DNA from: Pollutimonas harenae
GTDB taxonomy: Bacteria > Pseudomonadota > Gammaproteobacteria > Burkholderiales > Burkholderiaceae_B
Direction of reading: 5' to 3'
Assembly: GCF_004153685.1 (NCBI RefSeq)
Contig: NZ_SDQD01000002.1
Location: forward strand, 434,001 to 498,000
Length of the DNA: 64,000 nt
This document shows, piece after piece, positions 18,365 to 26,919 of this stretch. The position numbers and the translations under genes were made by a program. The stretch's first letter is position 1. Each line of letters begins with the position of its first letter. The notes below the pieces were generated by a model that saw only the letters and a list, made by a program, of their open reading frames with translations, searched no databases and was not told where the DNA came from.

Positions 18365-19119
18365 TGAGTGTTATGTCGCAAAGCATATTACCTTCTCGAA
18401 ACAGGCGTATTATTGCGGCGGGTTTCGACCCCCTGACGCAACCTATTGTCCAGAGCAACGCTTTGCAGGCATTGGCGCCAAGCAGTCTTGAGCCTGATTT
18501 TATTTGTTCGGCTTTTTCCTGCCCCATAAACTGGCAAGTAGAGCCTGTCTTTACCAAATCGTTTCAGGTAGACATCACACAGCCAGAAGATGTCGTGCAA
18601 GCGGCAGTGCTATTTCCGCTTGTGCAGCGGCCTTCCGGGTTGCATGTGTTGTTTACGCGGCGCGCTTCGCACCTATACGACCATGCCGGGCAGATATCTT
18701 TCCCAGGTGGCCGCATAGAGCCTGGCGATCACGATGCGGTGGCCGCGGCCTTGCGCGAGACCCAGGAAGAAGTTGGTATAGGGCCTGAATATATTCAATA
18801 TATAGGCACGCAACCGGGGTTTTTGACATCAACGCGTTTTACCATGAAGCCAATCATTGGCTTGATACGCCCTGGTTTTACCATTGTTCCCGATATTACC
18901 GAGGTTGCCGAGGTTTTTGAGGTGCCGCTGTCGGTACTGATGGATACCCGCCTGCATCGCCTACATCAGGCCAATCTACCCGATGGCGGGCATCGTTTTT
19001 ATTTCTCGCTTACCTGGAAATCGTACTTTATCTGGGGTGCCACGGCTGCCCTGATACGCAACTTTTATCATTTTCTGGCTGCTGCTGAGACCCAAACTAA
19101 AGGCGGCCGGCGACCTTAG
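18364..19119 (+). CDS. Nudix hydrolase, CoA pyrophosphatase type
   Basis: A 251-residue Nudix protein of the NudL/YeaB (UPF0035) group that splits CoA and its derivatives into phosphopantetheine and 3',5'-ADP. The UPF0035 signature VLFTRRASHLYDHAGQISFP runs into the Nudix box (GGRIEPGD...ALRETQEEVGI, residues about 117-141). There is an extra N-terminal segment of about 60 residues. The ATGs at 18364 and 18373 are both possible. Downstream TSTRFTMKPIIGLI also fits the group. It is convergent with rsgA. Confidence 0.88.
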   Translation: MSVMSQSILPSRNRRIIAAGFDPLTQPIVQSNALQALAPSSLEPDFICSAFSCPINWQVEPVFTKSFQVDITQPEDVVQAAVLFPLVQRPSGLHVLFTRRASHLYDHAGQISFPGGRIEPGDHDAVAAALRETQEEVGIGPEYIQYIGTQPGFLTSTRFTMKPIIGLIRPGFTIVPDITEVAEVFEVPLSVLMDTRLHRLHQANLPDGGHRFYFSLTWKSYFIWGATAALIRNFYHFLAAAETQTKGGRRP

Positions 19120-19130
19120 TCAGGCAAGTA

Positions 19131-20033
19131 TCAGTACCGTCCCTGGGCCTCGTTCTCGGCCAATATTCTTTTGTATAGCTCGTGGCGTTCGGGAGATATG
19201 TCTCCACGGGCCAGAGCAGCCAACACGCCGCAGCCGGGCTCATGGCGATGCGTGCAATTATAAAAGCGGCAGTGTTCCACTTCGGCGCTGAACTCTGGAA
19301 ACCCTTGCTCAATCTCGGTTGAGCTCAAGTGATAGAGGCCAAAGGCCTGGAAACCGGGCGAGTCGATCAAGTCGCCGCCTTCTGGCAGAGAGTATAGGCG
19401 GGTGCTGGTGGTTGTATGTTTGCCCGTGCCCAACGCCTGTGAGTGTTCCTGCGTATGTGCTTGCGCCTGAGGCACCAGCACATTGAGTAAAGTCGACTTG
19501 CCCATGCCGCTTTGTCCCAGCAGCAGGCTGCTGCGTCCTTGCAGCAGATGACCCAGCGCTGTGTGTACTTGTTCCGGATCGGTGGCGCAGACCTCAATAA
19601 TTCGGACATTCGCTTTCGATAGTAAAGCCAGGCGTTCGCGGGCACGAGGCAGCTTGGCTTCCAGGTCTATCTTGTTCAGAACAATAAAGGGTTCTATTCC
19701 GGCGCTGTGGGCGGCGACCAGTGCCCGGCCCAGCAGGTCGTCGGAAAACATGGGCTCGGGCGCCACCACGATCAACAATTGATCAACATTGGCAGCAAAC
19801 TGCTTGGTACGCACGTCGTCGGATCGATACAGCAGATTGCGGCGGTCGAGTACTTGGTCGATAGCGCCTTCCTCGGTGCCTTGCGGGACGATGCTTACGC
19901 GATCGCCCACCACAGCTACTGCCTTTTTGCCGCGGGGAAAGCATTTTCGCAGGCTGCCGTCTGGCAGTTCTGCGGTGTAGTGGCGGCCATGAGCCGCGAT
20001 AATGCGCCCGTGCAGGACGGGATCTTTATCCAT
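19131..20033 (-). CDS. rsgA: Ribosome small-subunit GTPase A
   Basis: Circularly permuted GTPase that checks and releases late 30S assembly intermediates. The 300-residue product has an N-terminal OB fold, then the permuted order NKIDL (G4), the P-loop GQSGMGKSTLLN (G1), and DSPGFQAFG (G3). A C-terminal zinc site follows (CRFYNCTHRHEPGCGV). The start lies inside the 3' end of the M48 protease gene (8-bp overlap), so the two are co-transcribed. Confidence 0.95.
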   Translation of the reverse strand: MDKDPVLHGRIIAAHGRHYTAELPDGSLRKCFPRGKKAVAVVGDRVSIVPQGTEEGAIDQVLDRRNLLYRSDDVRTKQFAANVDQLLIVVAPEPMFSDDLLGRALVAAHSAGIEPFIVLNKIDLEAKLPRARERLALLSKANVRIIEVCATDPEQVHTALGHLLQGRSSLLLGQSGMGKSTLLNVLVPQAQAHTQEHSQALGTGKHTTTSTRLYSLPEGGDLIDSPGFQAFGLYHLSSTEIEQGFPEFSAEVEHCRFYNCTHRHEPGCGVLAALARGDISPERHELYKRILAENEAQGRY

Positions 20034-21270
20034 GTTTTAGCTGTTGTATGCGCAGCACGGCGGGCGGGTGGCTATCGTAAAACGCAGAGTGTACCGGATC
20101 AGGCGTCAGTGTGGCGGCGTTATCGTCGTATAGCTTGACCAATGCGGAAATAAGGCTGGTAGATGAGCATTGTTCGGCGGCATAGCGATCAGCCTGGAAC
20201 TCATCACGGCGTGACATCCAGCTTGCCAGAGGCGTGGCCCAAAAGGTAAAGACGGGCATGACAAGAAAAAACAGAATCAGGGCCAGTGCGTCGTTGGGTC
20301 TGCCCAACTGCGGCAGCACACCAAGATCGGTATAAAACCATACCTGAGTGGATAGCCACCCCAGCAATAGAAAGAATACCAATGCAAGGCTGAAGCTGAT
20401 GAGCATGCGCTTGATGATATGGCGATGCTTGAAGTGTCCCAGCTCGTGCGCCAGTACCGCTTCTATTTCGTCAGTGTTCAGGCGGGCCAGCAGCGTGTCG
20501 AAAAAGACAATGCGTCGGGCCTTGCCGAAGCCGGTGAAATAGGCGTTACCGTGAGCTGAGCGCTTTGACCCATCCATCACAAAGAGTCCGCCAAGTGAAA
20601 ATCCGCAGCGCTGTGCCAGGGCATGGATGCGGTCGGCCATCTCGGGATTGTCGAGAGGCGTGAATTTGTTGAACAAGGGAGCGATAACCGTCGGGAAGAG
20701 CCACAGTATCAAAAAGTTGAAAGCAACCCAGATGCCCCATGCCCACCAGACCCAATTGGCACCGGCGTTGGCCATGACCCACAATACGCCTGCTGCCAGC
20801 GGAGCGCCCAGGACCAGCGTGATGGCCAGGGTTTTGCATGCATCCAGAATGAAGAGACGAGGTGTAACGCGATTAAAGCCGTAGCGTGCTTCCAGCTTGA
20901 ACTTGCGCCACGCCGAGAAGGGCAGGCCAATGACACCCAGTATCGCGAGCACAGAAGCAATCAGGGCGAGCTGACGCAGCATTTCGTTATCGATCAAGAC
21001 GCCGAGCTGCAGGTCGATGAATTGCAGGCCGCCCAGCAGCGTCAGACTTACCAGCACGGCGGCTTCGACAATACGCTCAATTATGGAAAACTGGATTTTT
21101 GCGCTGGTGTAGCCGGCGGCACGTTGATGACTGCGCAAGCCTATGCGATCGGAGAACTCATCGGGGACTTGATTGCGGTGCGCCTGCACGTGGCGCAGTT
21201 GACGGGAATCGAGCCAGAATCGGAAGACAATATCCACAATCAGGAAGGCAATAAACAGCAATGTAAACAT
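20026..21270 (-). CDS. M48 family (Ste24-like) membrane metalloprotease
   Basis: A 414-residue integral membrane zinc protease resembling CAAX prenyl protease 1. Several hydrophobic spans flank the zinc motif HELGHFKHRH, and the third ligand glutamate is probably in SRRDEFQADRYAAEQ. YGFNRVTPRLFILD and GNAYFTGFGKARRIVFFDTLL are family features. Bacterial members act in envelope protein turnover; the substrate is unknown. It is divergent from orn with a 49-bp gap and overlaps rsgA. Confidence 0.93.
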   Translation of the reverse strand: MFTLLFIAFLIVDIVFRFWLDSRQLRHVQAHRNQVPDEFSDRIGLRSHQRAAGYTSAKIQFSIIERIVEAAVLVSLTLLGGLQFIDLQLGVLIDNEMLRQLALIASVLAILGVIGLPFSAWRKFKLEARYGFNRVTPRLFILDACKTLAITLVLGAPLAAGVLWVMANAGANWVWWAWGIWVAFNFLILWLFPTVIAPLFNKFTPLDNPEMADRIHALAQRCGFSLGGLFVMDGSKRSAHGNAYFTGFGKARRIVFFDTLLARLNTDEIEAVLAHELGHFKHRHIIKRMLISFSLALVFFLLLGWLSTQVWFYTDLGVLPQLGRPNDALALILFFLVMPVFTFWATPLASWMSRRDEFQADRYAAEQCSSTSLISALVKLYDDNAATLTPDPVHSAFYDSHPPAVLRIQQLKHG

Positions 21271-21319
21271 AGGAAGCGGGCGTATGAGAGAATCTCTGTT
21301 TTAAAGAAGGATTATGGCT

Positions 21320-21865
21320 ATGGCGTCGAATGACCAACGCTTGGTGTGGCTCGATATGGAAATGACAGGGCTAGACCCTGAAAAAGAACGGATTATTGAG
21401 GTGGCGGTCGTTGTGACCGAACCCGACCTCAGTTTCGTGGCTGAAGGCCCTGTATTGGTTATACACCAAAGCGATGCTTTGCTTGATGCGATGGATAAAT
21501 GGAATCAGTCGACGCACGGAAAGAGCGGACTCATTGACAAGGTCAAGGCCTCGACGCTTACTGAAGCCCAGGCCGAAGATCAATTGCTGGCTTTTCTGGC
21601 GCAGCATGTACCGGTGGGCAAGTCGCCTATGTGTGGCAACACCATAGGGCAGGACCGTCGTTTCATGGTCAAGTACATGCCCAGGCTGGAGGCCTTCTTT
21701 CATTATCGCAACCTGGATGTCAGCACGCTCAAGGAGCTGTCGTTGCGCTGGAAGCCCGAAGTCTATAGAAGCTTTATCAAGAAGAGCCGGCACGAAGCCC
21801 TGGCCGATATTTATGAATCCATCGATGAGCTCAAGCATTATCGCGAGCACTTCATCAAAATATAA
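21320..21865 (+). CDS. orn: Oligoribonuclease
   Basis: 3'-5' exoribonuclease of the DEDDh family that finishes RNA decay by degrading dinucleotides such as pGpG. The 181-residue product has [20 protein letters not shown] (DE pair), [11 protein letters not shown] (second Asp) and [11 protein letters not shown] (His and last Asp). AAGGA at 21307-21311 is eight bases from the ATG at 21320 and only two from the in-frame ATG at 21314, so 21320 is preferred. Confidence 0.96.
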   Translation: MASNDQRLVWLDMEMTGLDPEKERIIEVAVVVTEPDLSFVAEGPVLVIHQSDALLDAMDKWNQSTHGKSGLIDKVKASTLTEAQAEDQLLAFLAQHVPVGKSPMCGNTIGQDRRFMVKYMPRLEAFFHYRNLDVSTLKELSLRWKPEVYRSFIKKSRHEALADIYESIDELKHYREHFIKI

Positions 21866-21871
21866 CATCGT

Positions 21872-21885
21872 CGCCTGGCCAGGCG
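21872..21885. repeat. 14-bp palindrome between orn and paaX
   Basis: CGCCTGGCCAGGCG, a perfect palindrome, lies in the 42-bp gap between the convergent orn and paaX genes. There is no U-tract on either side. It may act as a stem-loop at the transcript ends. Confidence 0.4.
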
Positions 21886-21907
21886 GCGCAGGCCGTGGCC
21901 ATGCCTG

Positions 21908-22861
21908 TCATGCTGCCTGTACGCCCCGAACGGTATTTCGACCGCCGAAACGCTGGTATACAAAGGGCTGGAGGGGCTGGTAGTGTTCAGGATCCTGGCC
22001 TAACGATTCGTCAAGAAATACTTCCGCCTGGTCGAATACCCGCCAGTACAAAGCGCCGCACAGTGTACGTGCCGTATGGCCAGGCCAGTCCGAGGGCAGC
22101 ATCTGAGTGGGCAGCTGGGGGTCGTGCAGCACGATTCGGCGCCATTCGTGCAGTGTCAGCGCCCGGATGAGGTAGGCCTGCAGAGGGTGCATGTCTGTAT
22201 TGATGGCGGCCAATATGGGTTGGAAGGTGTCCAGGAAATTCTGATATTGTCTGGCGACGCCATCCAGGTCCCAGCATTGCGTGACCAATTCGCTGATCAG
22301 CAAGCCTTTGCCTTCATTCATTTCATGTGCGCCCAGAACAAGGGCGTGGTTGCCGAGCTTGAGCTTGCCCAGTACTTTGTTGGCTGTAACCGTCTGATTG
22401 CGGGGCAAGGCAAAAATACCCGGCGCAATGGCGCCAAAGCCTGCCCAGATCAGTTCGCGGCGCACTTCACCGCGCTTGCTCAGACTTGCATTGCCAAAAC
22501 GTGGCAGCACCACCAGCGTCCAGTCGCCTTGCCAGCTTGGCGAAGGACCTTCGTAAATGCGTTCGGATGCTTGTTCCGTCAGGTCGCGCCCCTGCTTGCT
22601 CAAGCGATACAGGCTGCGACGGCCATGCCGTTCTGATTGCAACCAGTCTTGTGCCACCAGCCTGAAGACGCTGGTACGCAGCAGCCTTTCGTTGATACCC
22701 AAGGGTGCAACCAGTTCGATCAGCTTGCTGAGCCAGATACTGCCGCCATGCGGTTCGATGGCGTCGCCGAGCAAGGTCACACAAAGCGACTTCGCGCGGG
22801 GTGGGTCCCGTTCGAGCAAGGCATGTAGCTGGCATTGTAGGGATTGCTGCATATCGTGCAT
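21908..22861 (-). CDS. paaX: Phenylacetate degradation repressor PaaX
   Basis: GntR-like winged-helix repressor of paa genes, relieved by phenylacetyl-CoA. The 317-residue product has the PaaX N-terminal domain (RAKSLCVTLLGDAIEPHGGSI and RTSVFRLVAQDWLQSERHGRRSLYRLS) and the Cas2-like middle domain (WTLVVLPRFG...RRELIWAGFGAIAPGIFALP). It is divergent from paaA. A perfect TATAAT lies upstream on its own strand (22904-22909), with a nearby ATTTGATAT half-site resembling the dyad in the paaA promoter. Confidence 0.94.
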   Translation of the reverse strand: MHDMQQSLQCQLHALLERDPPRAKSLCVTLLGDAIEPHGGSIWLSKLIELVAPLGINERLLRTSVFRLVAQDWLQSERHGRRSLYRLSKQGRDLTEQASERIYEGPSPSWQGDWTLVVLPRFGNASLSKRGEVRRELIWAGFGAIAPGIFALPRNQTVTANKVLGKLKLGNHALVLGAHEMNEGKGLLISELVTQCWDLDGVARQYQNFLDTFQPILAAINTDMHPLQAYLIRALTLHEWRRIVLHDPQLPTQMLPSDWPGHTARTLCGALYWRVFDQAEVFLDESLGQDPEHYQPLQPFVYQRFGGRNTVRGVQAA

Positions 22862-22943
22862 GGCATGGTGCCGCCATGGTGAGCGGCTTTATGTGGATAT
22901 CAAATTATAAGAATCTGTAGTGGGCGGCAGCGCCTTACGTCTC

Positions 22944-22988
22944 ATTTGATACTAAAATTTGATTGACATCAATATTTTTGTATTAAAT
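22944..22988. promoter_or_regulatory. paaX: Candidate PaaX operator dyad
   Basis: ATTTGATAC (22944-22952) and GTATTAAAT (22980-22988) form an inverted repeat with one mismatch and a 27-bp spacer, enclosing most of the paaA promoter. A related half-site (ATTTGATAT, minus strand, 22897-22905) lies at the paaX promoter. Known PaaX operators are also widely spaced dyads, but the half-site differs from the E. coli one. Confidence 0.5.
22959..22972. promoter_or_regulatory. FNR box in the paaA promoter
   Basis: TTGATTGACATCAA is a perfect TTGAT-N4-ATCAA site overlapping the -35 of the paaA promoter. Its centre is about 32 bp before the predicted start, a position where FNR would be expected to repress. 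Confidence 0.6.
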
Positions 22989-22991
22989 AAT
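22963..22991 (+). promoter_or_regulatory. paaA promoter
   Basis: TTGACA (22963-22968), a 17-bp spacer and AATAAT (22986-22991) give eleven of twelve consensus bases. The predicted start near 22998 leaves a 55-nt leader to the paaA ATG. Confidence 0.72.
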
Positions 22992-23053
22992 GGTGTCAAA
23001 GCAATGCAGGCGGCGAGTCCTTTAGGCCGTTTGCAATAATGGAGACTGTCATC

Positions 23054-24046
23054 ATGTATGCGCAGCTTGTTGAAACCGGGGTCAAAAGCGTCCGTTCCAC
23101 TGACCAGTTGACAGGGGACGAGCAGGCGTTCCAGCAACGCATAGACGAAGGCATACGCATCGAGCCCAAAGACTGGATGCCTGAGCCTTATCGTAAAACA
23201 TTGATCCGGCAAATTTCGCAGCACGCCCATTCCGAAATCGTGGGTATGCTGCCTGAAGGAAACTGGATCACGCGGGCGCCAACTCTCAAGCGCAAGGCCA
23301 TTTTGCTGGCCAAAGTGCAAGACGAAGCAGGCCACGGGCTGTATTTGTACAGTGCTGCTGAAACGCTGGGGGTTTCGCGCGATGAACTGGTCGGCGACCT
23401 GCATTCGGGCAAGGCCAAGTACTCCAGCATTTTCAATTACCCCACGTTGACCTGGGCCGATATCGGCATGATAGGCTGGCTGGTCGATGGCTCGGCCATT
23501 ATCAATCAGATACCGCTATGTCGATGCTCCTATGGCCCTTATGCGCGCGCTATGGTACGTGTTTGCAAAGAAGAATCTTTCCATCAGCGTCAAGGCTATG
23601 ACTTGCTGATCCAGATGTGCCTGCACGGCACGCAAGCCCAAAAAGACATGTGCCAGGAAGCCTTGAATCGCTGGTGGTGGCCTGCGCTCATGATGTTTGG
23701 TCCCTCTGACGCCGATTCCCCCAACAGCGCGCAGTCCATGCAGTGGCGCATCAAGCTGTTCTCCAACGACGAGTTGCGCCAGAAAATGGTTGATCAAACC
23801 GTACCTCAGGCCGAATACCTGGGCCTCAAGGTGCCAGATCCCGATCTCAAATGGAACAAAGATCAAGGTCATTACGATTTTGGTGAAATCGACTGGGATG
23901 AGTTTTACGCGGTAATCAAGGGTAATGGCCCCTGCAATCGTGAACGGCTGGCAGCCAGGGTTAACGCACACAAAGAGGGCCAGTGGGTACGAGAGGCTTT
24001 TTCAGCCTACGCCAACAAACACGAATCGGAACAGGCAGTGGCCTGA
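23054..24046 (+). CDS. paaA: Phenylacetyl-CoA 1,2-epoxidase subunit A (catalytic)
   Basis: Di-iron subunit of the PaaABCE oxygenase, which epoxidises the ring of phenylacetyl-CoA with O2 and NADPH. The 330-residue product shows [32 protein letters not shown]. The carboxylate/histidine iron ligands are in [13 protein letters not shown] and [15 protein letters not shown] at 23041-23044 is nine bases from the ATG at 23054 and overlaps the alternative ATG at 23039, so 23054 is chosen. First gene of the operon. Confidence 0.97.
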   Translation: MYAQLVETGVKSVRSTDQLTGDEQAFQQRIDEGIRIEPKDWMPEPYRKTLIRQISQHAHSEIVGMLPEGNWITRAPTLKRKAILLAKVQDEAGHGLYLYSAAETLGVSRDELVGDLHSGKAKYSSIFNYPTLTWADIGMIGWLVDGSAIINQIPLCRCSYGPYARAMVRVCKEESFHQRQGYDLLIQMCLHGTQAQKDMCQEALNRWWWPALMMFGPSDADSPNSAQSMQWRIKLFSNDELRQKMVDQTVPQAEYLGLKVPDPDLKWNKDQGHYDFGEIDWDEFYAVIKGNGPCNRERLAARVNAHKEGQWVREAFSAYANKHESEQAVA

Positions 24047-24105
24047 TTCCGGCACTTTTCAGACATGGCCGGCTGTCCACGCAGACTGGCATGACGGAGA
24101 CGAAC

Positions 24106-24393
24106 ATGAGCCAGAACGCATGGCCTTTATGGGAAGTATTCATACGCAGCCAGCATGGTCTGGCCCACAAGCATGTGGGCAGTCTGCATGCACCCGATGC
24201 CGAAATGGCCGTCAACAACGCGCGTGATGTCTACACGCGCCGCAACGAAGGCCTGAGCATCTGGGTCGTCAGGGCCGCCGACATCGTTGCCAGCAGCCCC
24301 GACGACAAACAGCCTTTATTCGAGCCGGCCAACAGCAAGGTCTACCGTCATCCGACCTTCTTTCCCATGCCTGACGAAATCAAGCATATGTAG
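24106..24393 (+). CDS. paaB: Phenylacetyl-CoA 1,2-epoxidase subunit B
   Basis: A 95-residue structural subunit required for assembly of the epoxidase. The sequence WPLWEVFIRSQHGLAHKHVG, ARDVYTRRNEGLSIWVV and FEPANSKVYRHPTFFPMP is typical. GGAG at 24095 selects the ATG at 24106; an ATG at 24091 would add five residues. Confidence 0.96.
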   Translation: MSQNAWPLWEVFIRSQHGLAHKHVGSLHAPDAEMAVNNARDVYTRRNEGLSIWVVRAADIVASSPDDKQPLFEPANSKVYRHPTFFPMPDEIKHM

Positions 24394-24401
24394 GAGATCG
24401 C

Positions 24402-25166
24402 ATGGACCAAACCTTGTTTCAGTATTCGCTGCGCATGGGCGATACCACCTTGATACTTTCGCACCGCTTGTCTGAGTGGACCGGACACGGGCCGGAACTC
24501 GAAGAAGACCTGGCCATGACCAACGTGGCACTGGACCTGCTTGGGCAGGCGCGGATGTGGCTGACACTGGCCGGCGAGCTGGAAGGTGCCTCACGAGACG
24601 AAGACCAGCTTGCCTACTTGCGTGATGCGCCTCAGTACCGAAACTACCTGTTGGTGGAACGCGATAACGGCCACTATGGTCATACCATCGCACGCCAGTT
24701 CTTGTTTGATGCGTGGCACTATTTGCTGCTGCAGGGCCTCTGTACGTCGACCAATGAGCATGTTGCAGCCATTGCCGAAAAGTCCATCAAAGAGGTCAGC
24801 TACCACGCACGGCGCTCGTCCGACATACTGGTCAGGCTGGGTGATGGAACCGCCGAAAGCCATGCCCGCATGCAGGATGCCGTCAATGATGCCTGGCGCT
24901 TCTGCGGCGAGCTCTTTATTGACGACGACATTACGCTGGCTCTGGAAGGGCAAGGCGTTGTGCCCGCCCATGCCAGCCTATGGCAGCCGTGGTTAAACCA
25001 TGTAGCGCTCACATTGGCAGAAGCTACGCTGACCATGCCCGACCCCGATGCTGCTGTGCATCCGGCACACACTGGTGGGGTATATGGCCGTCACACTGAA
25101 GCGCTGGGCTATTTGCTGGCTGAAATGCAGCATTTGCAGCGCAGTTATCCCGGAGCCTCTTGGTGA
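24402..25166 (+). CDS. paaC: Phenylacetyl-CoA 1,2-epoxidase subunit C
   Basis: A ferritin-like helical subunit (254 residues) that pairs with PaaA and stabilises it but lacks a complete di-iron site. Seen are RLSEWTGHGPELEEDLAMTNVALDLLGQARMW, RDEDQLAYLRD and KEVSYHARRSSDILVRLGDGT. TAGGAG lies close before the ATG. Its stop overlaps the paaD start. Confidence 0.96.
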   Translation: MDQTLFQYSLRMGDTTLILSHRLSEWTGHGPELEEDLAMTNVALDLLGQARMWLTLAGELEGASRDEDQLAYLRDAPQYRNYLLVERDNGHYGHTIARQFLFDAWHYLLLQGLCTSTNEHVAAIAEKSIKEVSYHARRSSDILVRLGDGTAESHARMQDAVNDAWRFCGELFIDDDITLALEGQGVVPAHASLWQPWLNHVALTLAEATLTMPDPDAAVHPAHTGGVYGRHTEALGYLLAEMQHLQRSYPGASW

Positions 25167-25672
25167 ATGCGATCATTCAACGCCCCAGTGTTGACCAGCT
25201 CATGCAATGGCTGGCAGAGGTGTCCGACCCCGAGATTCCCGTGCTGTCCATCGTTGACCTGGGGCTGGTACGCCATATCGCCTGGGATGGCGACACTTGT
25301 GCGGTCACCATTACGCCTACGTATTCAGGTTGCCCGGCCATGCAGGAGATCTCCGCCGGCATACGGCAGGTCTTGTCCAGCCATGGTATAGAGCATTTGC
25401 TTATCCGCACAAGCTTGTCACCCGCCTGGACAACAGACTGGATGAGCCAGAAGGGCAGAGACGCCTTGCTCGGCTATGGTATTGCGCCGCCTGCTGAAAA
25501 AGCCATTGATATCTCGGGCCTGACCCGCAAAAAGACCGCTGCTGTCGTAGCCTGCCCCTTGTGCGGATCCAGCCATACCCGGGCCATCAGCCATTTTGGA
25601 TCAACCTCATGCAAGGCCTTATACCGCTGCCAGACGTGTGGGGAACCATTCGATTACTTTAAACCGCACTAG
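25163..25672 (+). CDS. paaD: PaaD, DUF59 iron-sulfur maturation protein
   Basis: A 169-residue MIP18/DUF59 protein needed for maturation of the paa oxygenase reductase. The DUF59 part is LAEVSDPEIPVLSIVDLGLVR with TPTYSGCPAMQEI. A C-terminal zinc-ribbon-like domain carries two CxxC pairs (CPLCG, CQTCG). The GTG at 25163 overlaps the paaC stop (GTGA) and lies seven bases after GGAG, better than the in-frame TTG at 25160. Confidence 0.94.
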   Translation: MNAIIQRPSVDQLMQWLAEVSDPEIPVLSIVDLGLVRHIAWDGDTCAVTITPTYSGCPAMQEISAGIRQVLSSHGIEHLLIRTSLSPAWTTDWMSQKGRDALLGYGIAPPAEKAIDISGLTRKKTAAVVACPLCGSSHTRAISHFGSTSCKALYRCQTCGEPFDYFKPH

Positions 25673-25689
25673 CGTTAACGGGTCACTAC

Positions 25690-26772
25690 ATGAACAAGTT
25701 CTATCCGCTCAGGGTGGCATCGGTCGCAAAGAATACACGCGACGCGGTGGTGGTCACCTTCGATGTGCCTGGCGAGCTCAATGAAAAGTTCCGGTTCAGG
25801 CCTGGCCAGTACCTTACTTTGCGTACGCAACTGGACGGTCAGGAGCTGCGCCGTTCTTATTCCATTTGCGCGGCGCCAGGCGATCGGCAATTGCGGGTCG
25901 CCATCAAGCGTTTGAGTGACGGTGCATTTTCCAGCTGGGCCAACGAACACCTGACGGGCGGCCAGCTACTCGATGTCATGCCGCCTGATGGGCATTTCAC
26001 GGTTGATTTTTCCGCTGAACACGCCCGCAACTATGTGGCCTTTGCGGTGGGTAGCGGTATCACTCCTATTTTGTCGCTGATCAAAACTGCGCTCGAAACC
26101 GAGCCCGACAGCTGCTTTACTCTTTTCTTCGGCAACCGCGCTTCGTCAGCCGTGTTGTTTCGCGAAGAGATCGAAGACTTGAAGAACCGTTATATGCAGC
26201 GGTTTTCTCTGGTCTATGTCATGAGTCGCGAGCATCAGGATATTGAGTTGTTCAACGGGCGGCTGGATGGCGCCAAGGTCGAACAGTTGCTGACACTATG
26301 GATGAATCCTGCCAGCATTGACTACGCCTTTGTCTGCGGTCCTCAAGACATGACCGAATCGGTCACGCAGGCCTTGCAAGCCAAAGGTCTGGAAAAAAAC
26401 CAGATCAAGTTCGAGTTGTTTGGGTCGCCCAAGGGGCCGCGAGCCTTGCGCACTGGACACGATGCACGCAAGGCGCCCGGCAAGGATTTATGTGAAGTCA
26501 CCGTCGTGCACGACGGACTCACGCGCACGCTCACTATCGAAAAAAATAAGGACAGTGTGCTTGATTCTGCCCTGGCACAGGGCATAGAGTTGCCTTATTC
26601 CTGCAAGGGAGGTGTCTGTTCCACCTGCCGATGCAAGGTCATCGATGGAGAGGTCGACATGGACGCCAACTTCGCACTGGAAGACTACGAAGTCGACCGG
26701 GGGTTCGTGCTGTGTTGTCAGAGCTTTCCCGTCACCGACACACTGCTCATAGATTTTGATCAGGAAACCTGA
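25690..26772 (+). CDS. paaE: Phenylacetyl-CoA 1,2-epoxidase reductase subunit
   Basis: Transfers electrons from NADPH via FAD and a plant-type [2Fe-2S] cluster to PaaA. In the 360-residue product the N-terminal FAD domain has RRSYSICAAP. The NAD(P) domain has AVGSGITPILSLIKTAL and FVCGPQDM. The ferredoxin domain has CKGGVCSTCRC plus a final Cys in FVLCCQS. The order FAD-NAD-ferredoxin is normal for PaaE. Confidence 0.96.
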   Translation: MNKFYPLRVASVAKNTRDAVVVTFDVPGELNEKFRFRPGQYLTLRTQLDGQELRRSYSICAAPGDRQLRVAIKRLSDGAFSSWANEHLTGGQLLDVMPPDGHFTVDFSAEHARNYVAFAVGSGITPILSLIKTALETEPDSCFTLFFGNRASSAVLFREEIEDLKNRYMQRFSLVYVMSREHQDIELFNGRLDGAKVEQLLTLWMNPASIDYAFVCGPQDMTESVTQALQAKGLEKNQIKFELFGSPKGPRALRTGHDARKAPGKDLCEVTVVHDGLTRTLTIEKNKDSVLDSALAQGIELPYSCKGGVCSTCRCKVIDGEVDMDANFALEDYEVDRGFVLCCQSFPVTDTLLIDFDQET

Positions 26773-26919
26773 GTGCTGATTCCGGAGCTGCTTGCCGTGG
26801 GCGATTCAGGTCACGCCGCCTTTTAGGTAAAACAGCCATACCATGATTTTGATTTTTCCTTTAAATTTGAACAAAGCCTTGATCTCCTGAAGTGGAGTGG
26901 CGTACTAGGAGCAAAAACA

